Shown in pieces: positions 1-4,664 of a stretch of DNA of 8,986 bases. Position 1 is the stretch's first letter. Each line of letters starts with the position of its first letter. The DNA lies in NCBI GenBank assembly GCA_011041825.1, contig DRAO01000349.1:1-8986 (forward strand). The letters are read 5' to 3'. The translations under genes were made by a program, and so were the position numbers. The DNA is from Chloroflexota bacterium. GTDB taxonomy: Bacteria; Chloroflexota; Anaerolineae; SpSt-600. A model generated the notes under the pieces. That model saw only the letters and a list, made by a program, of their open reading frames with translations, did no database searches and was not told the DNA's origin.

Positions 1-42
1 CCTTCGCCTGAGAACAAAGGCACTGCACGGAAACACCTTTCG

Positions 43-157
43 CTCATATTGGCATAGTCGCCAAACAAGAGAGGTCTGCGCTCTCTAGCGCAGACCAAAA
101 AGGCGTTAGAGAACGCCTACTCCACTTATAACTCACATTGGCATAGTGCCAAACAAG
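43..157. repeat. Imperfect direct repeat pair, each copy a small hairpin
   Basis: Two near-identical units lie at 43-69 and 132-157, 89 bases apart. They match over about 26 bases, differing by one substitution (T47 against C136) and one extra C in the first copy. Each is itself an inverted repeat: TTGGC/GCCAA at 49-53/60-64 in the first, TTGGCA/TGCCAA at 138-143/147-152 in the second. The extra base turns a 3-base loop into a 6-base loop while the pairing arms are kept. The two copies bracket the hairpins at 73-118. TTGGCA resembles a -35 box, but I see no good -10 at the right distance. The function is unknown; an interspersed repeat or an RNA-level structure is possible. Confidence 0.7.
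73..118. repeat. Two adjacent hairpins with a shared loop, in opposite orientation
   Basis: Hairpin 1 has a perfect 9-bp stem, GGTCTGCGC (73-81) with GCGCAGACC (88-96), and loop TCTCTA (82-87). Hairpin 2 has a perfect 7-bp stem, AGGCGTT (101-107) with AACGCCT (112-118). Its reverse complement carries the core CGTTCTCTAACG, against CGCTCTCTAGCG in hairpin 1. The loop sequence is therefore the same, while the closing pair changes from C-G to T-A on both sides and the outer arms differ. An A-run (97-101) separates them. Neither has a clear U-tract after it, so they do not look like ordinary terminators. Confidence 0.7.
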
Positions 158-186
158 GCCTTCTGTAAGGGGCCTGGTGGGTTTTT
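156..186 (+). terminator. Terminator-like hairpin or attenuator ahead of the heptose kinase gene
   Basis: AGGCCTT (156-162) can pair with GGGGCCT (169-175) using two G-T wobbles, with loop CTGTAA. TTTTT follows at 182-186 after a 6-base gap (GGTGGG). An outer CCA/TGG pairing (149-151 with 178-180) would extend it, but it uses bases that the hairpin at 138-152 also needs, so the two folds compete. It could end a gene left of the window or attenuate transcription into the kinase gene. The gap before the U-tract makes it weaker than a textbook terminator. Confidence 0.35.
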
Positions 187-221
187 CCAACTAAGAGCGA
201 CACCTCTCTCAGTTATGTAAA

Positions 222-1226
222 ATGGAAGATAAAAGAAAGTTATTGAGTTACCTTCCGGACCTCCGGGGCCGGAAGGTTCTGGTAATAGGAGACATATTTC
301 TCGATGAATACATCTTCGGGAAAGCCACCCGGCTTTCCCGAGAGGCCCCTATACCGGTACTTGAATTTGAGGGACGGCGTTTCATCCCCGGAGGAGCAGC
401 TAATCCAGCGGCTAACGTGGTAGCCTTGGAGGGATATGCTTATCAGGTAGGCGTGGTGGGCGAGGACGAAGAGGGAGCTATCCTCCTGAAGGAATTGGAA
501 AAGGCGGGTATCAATACCTCCGGTGTGGTTACGGACCCCTCCCGTCCCACCACTGTAAAGACCCGGATAGTGGCCCGGGGGTCATTGCGCTTCCCCCAGC
601 AAATCGCCCGGATAGACCGGTTAAACCGCCGTCCGGTAAATGGAGAGGTGGAGGATTCCCTCATTACCCGCATAGAAGAGATTATCCCTCAGGTGGAAGC
701 CGTGCTTATATCCGATTACCGCACCGGGGTGGTGACAGAAAGGGTGGTGGATGCCGCCAGGAAATCGGCCCGGAAACACGGTAAACTCCTCACGGTAGAT
801 TCCCAGGGAAATTTGGAGCCCTACGTGGGCTTTGACCTGGTAAAATGCAACCGGGCCGAAGCCGAAAGCGCCCTCCACTGCTCCCTGGAGAGCGAGGGGG
901 ATTTTGAAGAAGGGATGAAGCGCATCCTGAGAAGATTAAACCTGGGAGCCTTCTTAATCACCCGGGGGCCGGAAGGGATGTCCCTCTTGGGCAAAGGGGA
1001 ACCCTACAGCCATATTCCGGCGGCAAATGTCACGGAGGTTTTCGACGTAACCGGAGCTGGGGATACGGTCATAGCCGTGGTTACCGTAGCCCTCACGGCA
1101 GGGATCAGACTTCTGGATGCCGCCAGGCTGGCCAATTACGCTGCTGGGCTGGTGGTGCGCAAGCTGGGGAATGCCACCCCTTCCATCCGGGAATTAGCCT
1201 GGGCCATAGAGCAATGGGGGCAGTAA
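222..1226 (+). CDS. PfkB-family sugar kinase, D-glycero-beta-D-manno-heptose-7-phosphate kinase-like (RfaE1/HldA domain)
   Basis: This 334-residue ribokinase-fold (PfkB) kinase matches the N-terminal half of the two-domain HldE protein. Family function: ATP-dependent phosphorylation of heptose 7-phosphate to the 1,7-bisphosphate in the cytoplasm. Visible motifs are the N-terminal strand GDIFLDEY (23-30), the sugar-binding glycine motif GGAAN (57-61), SDY near 163 and the anion-hole/catalytic motif DVTGAGD (275-281), with D281 the expected catalytic base. The adenylyltransferase domain fused in E. coli HldE is here the next gene, 7 nt downstream. The usual DPKG segment reads DSQG, a small departure. 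No Shine-Dalgarno is visible before the ATG at 222, so translation may be weakly initiated or leaderless. The related FGGY-independent ribokinases share the fold, but the RLSREAPIPV segment (37-46) and the neighbour favour the heptose assignment. The exact sugar is inferred. Confidence 0.88.
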   Translation: MEDKRKLLSYLPDLRGRKVLVIGDIFLDEYIFGKATRLSREAPIPVLEFEGRRFIPGGAANPAANVVALEGYAYQVGVVGEDEEGAILLKELEKAGINTSGVVTDPSRPTTVKTRIVARGSLRFPQQIARIDRLNRRPVNGEVEDSLITRIEEIIPQVEAVLISDYRTGVVTERVVDAARKSARKHGKLLTVDSQGNLEPYVGFDLVKCNRAEAESALHCSLESEGDFEEGMKRILRRLNLGAFLITRGPEGMSLLGKGEPYSHIPAANVTEVFDVTGAGDTVIAVVTVALTAGIRLLDAARLANYAAGLVVRKLGNATPSIRELAWAIEQWGQ

Positions 1227-1233
1227 GGTAGAG

Positions 1234-1746
1234 ATGGGAAAGGTGATTTCCCTCCAAGAGGCCACCACCATAGCGCAAGAGTTACGGGATAAAGGCAAGA
1301 AAGTCGTGTTCACCAACGGCATCTTCGACCTGCTCCATTTGGGCCACATCGAATACCTGGAGGAGGCCAAGGGGTTCGGAGATGTGCTTTTTGTGGGAGT
1401 TAATTCCGATGAATCCACCCGTAAATTAAAAGGCCCTTTACGTCCGATAATACCTCAAGGAGAAAGAGCCCGTATCATAGCAGCTCTAAGCTGTGTGGAT
1501 TACGTCATCGTATTTGAGGAAACCACAGCCCATAGGCTTATAGAAAGCCTACGGCCCGATGTCTACATCAAAGGAGGGGATTACACCCCTCAGACCCTTC
1601 CTGAGGCCCCTTTGGTGGAAAGTTATGGGGGGGAAGTGGTTATCTTGCCTTATAGGGAAGGGTATTCCACATCCAGAATCATCCAGCTTATAATCTCCCG
1701 CTTCTGCTCCGATAGAGGGAAACCATCCATCCCTGCCAAAAAATAA
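1234..1746 (+). CDS. Sugar-phosphate nucleotidyltransferase, heptose 1-phosphate adenylyltransferase-like (RfaE2/HldC)
   Basis: This 170-residue cytidylyltransferase-fold protein corresponds to the C-terminal half of HldE. Family role: transfer of AMP from ATP to heptose 1-phosphate, giving ADP-D-glycero-beta-D-manno-heptose. Motifs: FTNGIFDLLH leading into the nucleotide-binding HLGH (35-38), GVNSDES followed by a lysine-rich turn (55-66), KGGDY (113-117) and the ISSTxxR-like segment YSTSRII (144-150). It starts 7 nt after the kinase stop, with AAGG about 5 nt before the ATG, so the two genes are almost certainly co-transcribed. A phosphatase (GmhB) step normally lies between the two reactions and is not in the window. 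The C-terminal 15 or so residues extend past the core and are basic. The adenylyl donor is inferred from the family; glycerol-3-phosphate cytidylyltransferases share HxGH. Confidence 0.88.
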   Translation: MGKVISLQEATTIAQELRDKGKKVVFTNGIFDLLHLGHIEYLEEAKGFGDVLFVGVNSDESTRKLKGPLRPIIPQGERARIIAALSCVDYVIVFEETTAHRLIESLRPDVYIKGGDYTPQTLPEAPLVESYGGEVVILPYREGYSTSRIIQLIISRFCSDRGKPSIPAKK

Positions 1747-1748
1747 CA

Positions 1749-1822
1749 AAAACTTCCCCCCTTCACTCCTGAAAGAAGAAGGGAAGTTTTCCGGGCAGCG
1801 GCAAAGCCGCTGCCCGGAAAAA
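1749..1822. terminator. Convergent terminator region with two overlapping hairpins
   Basis: AAAACTTCCC (1749-1758) pairs perfectly with GGGAAGTTTT (1781-1790). On the plus strand this stem ends in TTTT, and on the minus strand it ends in TTTTT followed by G, so it can stop transcription from both the heptose genes and the phosphoesterase gene. Immediately next to it lies a GC-rich 12-bp perfect stem, CCGGGCAGCGGC (1791-1802) with GCCGCTGCCCGG (1806-1817), loop AAA. It can be extended by TTTT (1787-1790) with AAAA (1818-1821). The T-run is shared, so the two extended stems exclude each other. Confidence 0.75.
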
Positions 1823-1830
1823 CGCCTTAT

Positions 1831-2778
1831 CTATCCCTCAACCCGCTGAAGGCGGGTGATCTTCGGGCCATCTACCGTAACGAGGTAGCCTTTGAATATG
1901 CCCTCGGAATATTCGCTTCCCGGGTTCAGGCATTCGGTGCGCCCTATCTTCACGTAGCCAGGGCTCTCGTGGATATGGCCGTGGAGGCCAAGCAAAGGCT
2001 GGTATTTCTCGATGATCTTCCGCACCGCCTTTGAGCCCACAGGAACCATCTGAGGCTTCCCACCCACGACCTTGACACGCAGCTGCTCGTCTACAAGCGG
2101 AGCATAGTCAATCATAGAGTCGTATGGTGGGACATGGATGCAGAAGATAGCCGTCTCTAAGTTCTTAACCTTGGCCACCACCCTCTCCAGCTTCTCCTCC
2201 AACTCCTCCTCGGAGCACTCCCGGGGTGAATTGAAAGGAGTTGGATTTGACCACCCAAAGCACAGGACTTCGTGCTCCCCATCCAGGTCAACGACTTCCT
2301 CTTCGCCAAAGATAACCCGGGGATTTCTCCGGATTACCTCGTCTATGGAGAATTTATCATCGTTGCCAGGACTGATGATGATTCTCGTGTGCTCCGGGAC
2401 CCGGTCGGGGATAAGGGTGAGCCAGTATTCCACGATTTCGCATTCTAGCTTCTCAAACACCTGCTCTCGGTACTCCTCGTTATTGGCTATCTCTTCTAGC
2501 TCATCGGGAGTGGTGACATAAGGCAGGTAGGCAAGACGGCGCACCTGCTCTGCAAACTTGGGGATTTCGCTCTCCTCAAGTTCATAGTCCCTGTCAAGCA
2601 ACCGGGACTTATATTTCCCGTTCGGTTGCTTGATAATGGGCACCATTATCTTGCCCGTCATATCCCCGCTGAGGATGAGGGCATCGAGGTTATATACCCG
2701 AGCCGAATTGAGGAATTTCCTCCATACGGTTTCAGACCCATGCAGGTCGGTTGCGAACATAAAGCTTGTCCTGGCCAT
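1831..2778 (-). CDS. Calcineurin-like metallophosphoesterase
   Basis: This 315-residue cytoplasmic protein (no signal peptide) has the complete metal-binding set of the calcineurin-like phosphoesterase superfamily: D11-x-H13, G38-D39, G138-N139-D140, H215 and G267-H-I-H270. These residues normally hold two metal ions and hydrolyse phosphomono- or diesters. A charged insertion (about residues 50-125) between the second and third motifs is longer than in minimal members and probably shapes substrate choice. The ATG at 2778 follows the upstream stop after a single base. GGAGG lies 12 nt before it, inside the end of the upstream gene, with a second AAGG closer, which indicates translational coupling to the nucleotidyltransferase. 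The gene ends just before the convergent terminator. The substrate is unknown. The partner suggests a phosphodiester made by a nucleotidyl transfer, but this is inference. Confidence 0.88.
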   Translation of the reverse strand: MARTSFMFATDLHGSETVWRKFLNSARVYNLDALILSGDMTGKIMVPIIKQPNGKYKSRLLDRDYELEESEIPKFAEQVRRLAYLPYVTTPDELEEIANNEEYREQVFEKLECEIVEYWLTLIPDRVPEHTRIIISPGNDDKFSIDEVIRRNPRVIFGEEEVVDLDGEHEVLCFGWSNPTPFNSPRECSEEELEEKLERVVAKVKNLETAIFCIHVPPYDSMIDYAPLVDEQLRVKVVGGKPQMVPVGSKAVRKIIEKYQPLLGLHGHIHESPGYVKIGRTECLNPGSEYSEGIFKGYLVTVDGPKITRLQRVEG

Positions 2779-2779
2779 T

Positions 2780-3544
2780 TTACCTTATTACCTCCTCTAC
2801 TTCTTTATACCATTTAATCCTAGGGCCTATTTTGGCCCTCAGCTTCCATTTGGTGGTCTTAGGGGCTGCCTCGATGGCTTCCAAGATGGTGTCTATCTTC
2901 GTAGCCACATCTTTGCGGTCATCATCGGTAAGGGCCTCAAATTCCCCCAGGAAGCTCTTCACCTTGCGGAGGTTGTTTGTAACGGTGTAATAATAGCCCC
3001 AGTCGTTGGAGAGGACCTTGGCAAGGTAGTCGAGGTTTATTGTCTCTTCCTCCTTATGGCCGACATCGTGCTCCCGCAGCATTATGATGGTATCTTTAAT
3101 GTCCTTGGCGTTGATCTTGACTATCTGCATCTTCTCCAACAGGATGTCGGTGAGGGTGATGGTGGGATAATCCAATTCCAAGCGCCCCCGGAAGTTGACT
3201 TTATGGCACATATCAAGCTCATCGAAGAAGATGTCGGCCTGGAGTTGTTTCTCTTCGTTCCAGTAGATATGGCGCTTGTGACCATAGTAAGCTATGATGT
3301 GCTCGTTCGGGGTATAACCCTGCTCGATGAAGAACTTCTTGAGGTGAGGCCTAAATCTACTGTAGGTTATAATATCAATGTCCGTCATCGGGCGGTCCAG
3401 GTGCTCATAGAGGTAACCGAATTTAGGGCTGTGGATTTTGACGGCTGTAGAACCAAGCAGGCGGAAGATAAACCCCCTTTTCTTGCCTTCCTCAACCAAA
3501 CGGAGGGCCTCTTCCAGGAATTGGGCATCCCTCTCCGAAACCAT
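2780..3544 (-). CDS. Nucleotidyltransferase-fold protein (AbiEii/MNT-like)
   Basis: This 254-residue protein has the hallmarks of the polymerase-beta-like nucleotidyltransferase fold: GSTAV (31-35, in place of the commoner GGxA), the metal-binding pair D55-I-D57, and a third acidic residue D104 in a hydrophobic strand. A helical segment follows with KMQIVK (138-143), KDIKD (147-151) and DWGYYYTVTNN (181-191). I remember this arrangement from a family of uncharacterised nucleotidyltransferases in Chloroflexota and Actinobacteria. Members of the fold move NMP groups onto proteins, RNA or small molecules; AbiEii-type toxins belong to it. All three carboxylates are present, so activity is likely. 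The start is supported by GGGGAGGTGA with about 6 nt before ATG and by a sigma-70 promoter just upstream. It is followed after one base by the phosphoesterase gene. I see no AbiEi-like antitoxin. Target unknown. Confidence 0.75.
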   Translation of the reverse strand: MVSERDAQFLEEALRLVEEGKKRGFIFRLLGSTAVKIHSPKFGYLYEHLDRPMTDIDIITYSRFRPHLKKFFIEQGYTPNEHIIAYYGHKRHIYWNEEKQLQADIFFDELDMCHKVNFRGRLELDYPTITLTDILLEKMQIVKINAKDIKDTIIMLREHDVGHKEEETINLDYLAKVLSNDWGYYYTVTNNLRKVKSFLGEFEALTDDDRKDVATKIDTILEAIEAAPKTTKWKLRAKIGPRIKWYKEVEEVIR

Positions 3545-3556
3545 ATGTCACCTCCC

Positions 3557-3581
3557 CGGCCAATTATGCACGGCCAATTAT
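3557..3581. repeat. 11-bp direct repeat within the promoter/leader of the nucleotidyltransferase gene
   Basis: CGGCCAATTAT occurs at 3557-3567 and again at 3571-3581, a 14-base period. On the transcribed (minus) strand one copy contains most of the -10 box and the other lies between the -10 and the Shine-Dalgarno. It could be an operator with two half-sites or a chance local duplication. Confidence 0.6.
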
Positions 3582-3606
3582 ACCATAAAATGTCCATTTA
3601 AGGCAA
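3577..3606 (-). promoter_or_regulatory. Sigma-70 promoter for the nucleotidyltransferase-phosphoesterase pair
   Basis: On the minus strand a perfect TATAAT (3582-3577) is preceded, after 18 bases, by TTGCCT (3606-3601), a 4-of-6 match to TTGACA. The predicted start near 3570 gives a leader of about 25 nt that carries GGGGAGGTGA before the ATG. The -35 box lies just beyond the stop of the preceding gene (3608). Confidence 0.6.
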
Positions 3607-3607
3607 A

Positions 3608-4051
3608 TCAGCCCTCTCGTTTCCCCCTCACGAACCCCATTATCTCAAAGCGGAATTCGGAAGGGTCTAACCCGAGGGCGCTAGCCGGTAGCTCAACGTA
3701 TTCCTCGGGATGCTCTTTATAGTAAAGACGCACACATAAATCACCATGTCCCCTGTGGAAGAGGGAAACCCGGTTGAATTCCCGCCATTTACCGGCTATG
3801 ACTTTAGTGCCCTCGTGCAATTCAAAGCCCTCTGCATCATAGACAAGGGTGATATGATAACGATGACGATAGAGGATGAAAGCCAGCAAGCCTGAAACCA
3901 CAAGGTTAAACCCTAACAAGAGCCAGCTCACATATATATCGCCAAAAGTCACGAAACTTATCACTCCCCATATAAAGCTCATCAAGATGAAAGCGAAGGA
4001 GAATGCTTTCCCTAACCGACCTATCTGAAGGGGGGCAATCCTCCTCATCAT
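3608..4051 (-). CDS. Small membrane protein of unknown function with two TM helices
   Basis: I do not recognise this 147-residue protein. It starts with a short basic segment (MMRRIAPLQIGRLGK), then two hydrophobic helices at about 15-36 and 39-61 joined by a tight turn, so both ends are expected in the cytoplasm with the basic flanks inside. The remaining 85 residues are soluble and look beta-rich (alternating hydrophobic residues, YHITLVYDAEGFELHE, then CVRLYYKEHPEEYVELPAS). This recalls the layout of bacterial PH-like or YcxB-like small membrane proteins, but the similarity is only in shape. The ATG at 4051 overlaps the previous stop as TGATG, with GAGG 6 nt upstream, so it is translationally coupled to the 155-residue gene. 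A second in-frame ATG follows directly. Confidence 0.7.
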   Translation of the reverse strand: MMRRIAPLQIGRLGKAFSFAFILMSFIWGVISFVTFGDIYVSWLLLGFNLVVSGLLAFILYRHRYHITLVYDAEGFELHEGTKVIAGKWREFNRVSLFHRGHGDLCVRLYYKEHPEEYVELPASALGLDPSEFRFEIMGFVRGKREG

Positions 4052-4518
4052 CAGAACCTCACATAGCGTATCATCTTTCTGCCCATATGGGGATTAGTGT
4101 GTATCTCTCCTGATGTTAAGTCCAACAGAGCCACGCCAATTTCCCGGAAATCCATCCTGGACACGGCGTCCTTCAAGCCTTCAGAAAAAGGCCCCTCCCT
4201 GGGCACCACCAGCCAGCTCCACCTGATGTCATTTTCCTGCATATATTTGCGAAGGAGACCAACGATGGTCTGAAGGGTGCTTTTCTTCACTTCTCCTGCA
4301 TATACAAAGCAGGCTACATTGTAATCCGGCAAAGCCAGGGTGGCAAAGAGCCGGGAGAGGAAGAAGCCTCCTGAGCGGGTGCTTCCACGCACCATCATAG
4401 CGAAGGAATAACCCCCCAGGAGGAAATCCCTGAAGGATTCGTTGAAGTTAGCCACCCAGCGTCCGCTACCGAGGATAAGGTTACGCTCCAATTTCGACAG
4501 ATACTCCCTTACTTCCAT
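4051..4518 (-). CDS. Conserved-looking hypothetical protein, 155 aa
   Basis: I do not recognise a family. The product is soluble, with mixed alpha/beta character. A strand at about 68-74 (YNVACFVYAG) is followed by EVKKSTLQTIVGLLRKYMQE (helix), then WSWLVVPREG (strand) and IGVALLDLTSG (strand). This alternation suggests a small Rossmann-like or nuclease-like fold, but no catalytic motif is evident. The final segment PHMGRKMIRYVRF is basic. AAGGGGAG lies about 8 nt before the ATG at 4518, supporting the start. It shares one base (TGATG) with the two-helix membrane protein gene, so the two products probably act together. No convincing promoter was found between it and the terminator at 4602-4634. 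Confidence 0.7.
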   Translation of the reverse strand: MEVREYLSKLERNLILGSGRWVANFNESFRDFLLGGYSFAMMVRGSTRSGGFFLSRLFATLALPDYNVACFVYAGEVKKSTLQTIVGLLRKYMQENDIRWSWLVVPREGPFSEGLKDAVSRMDFREIGVALLDLTSGEIHTNPHMGRKMIRYVRF

Positions 4519-4601
4519 CCCCTTCTCCCCTTACCATATTTCATTATCATTGCTATGCACAAAAATGCTCCCTTTTCTCCTTAAAGGACTATAATAACAA
4601 C

Positions 4602-4634
4602 AGGTAGCCCCCACCCACTGGGTAGGAGCTACCT
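4602..4634 (-). terminator. Rho-independent terminator of the permease gene
   Basis: Read on the minus strand, AGGTAGCTCCTACCC pairs with GGGTGGGGGCTACCT over 15 bp, including two G-U wobbles, with a 3-base loop. GTTGTTATTATAG follows. On the plus strand the two wobbles become A-C mismatches, so the structure favours minus-strand transcription. It begins 31 bases after the permease stop codon. Confidence 0.85.
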
Positions 4635-4664
4635 GGAAGGAGGCGTCGGGCCCTCATTGGAAGC

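Noticed and set aside
43..157. CRISPR-like array (repeated unit with spacer)
   Set aside because: There are only two copies, imperfect, with an 89-base interval that itself contains hairpins, and no cas genes are near.
50..165. Sigma-70 promoter using TTGGCA at 50-55 or 138-143, or TATAAC at 127-132
   Set aside because: No acceptable partner box occurs 16-18 bases away in any combination, so I do not call a promoter for the heptose genes.
2780..3544. Type IV toxin-antitoxin (AbiE) locus
   Set aside because: The nucleotidyltransferase fold fits, but the upstream neighbour is a two-helix membrane protein and the downstream one a phosphoesterase. No AbiEi-like winged-helix antitoxin is present.
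2630..3601. Long plus-strand open frame (323 codons) opposite the nucleotidyltransferase and the 5' end of the phosphoesterase
   Set aside because: It runs antisense across two genes with intact catalytic motifs, has no Shine-Dalgarno, and its translation shows no recognisable domain. It is best explained by codon bias of the real genes.
4519..4600. Promoter for the two unknown genes, using GATAAT on the minus strand
   Set aside because: The position 17 bases upstream has no resemblance to TTGACA and there is no extended -10. This spacer is AT-rich but no site can be supported.
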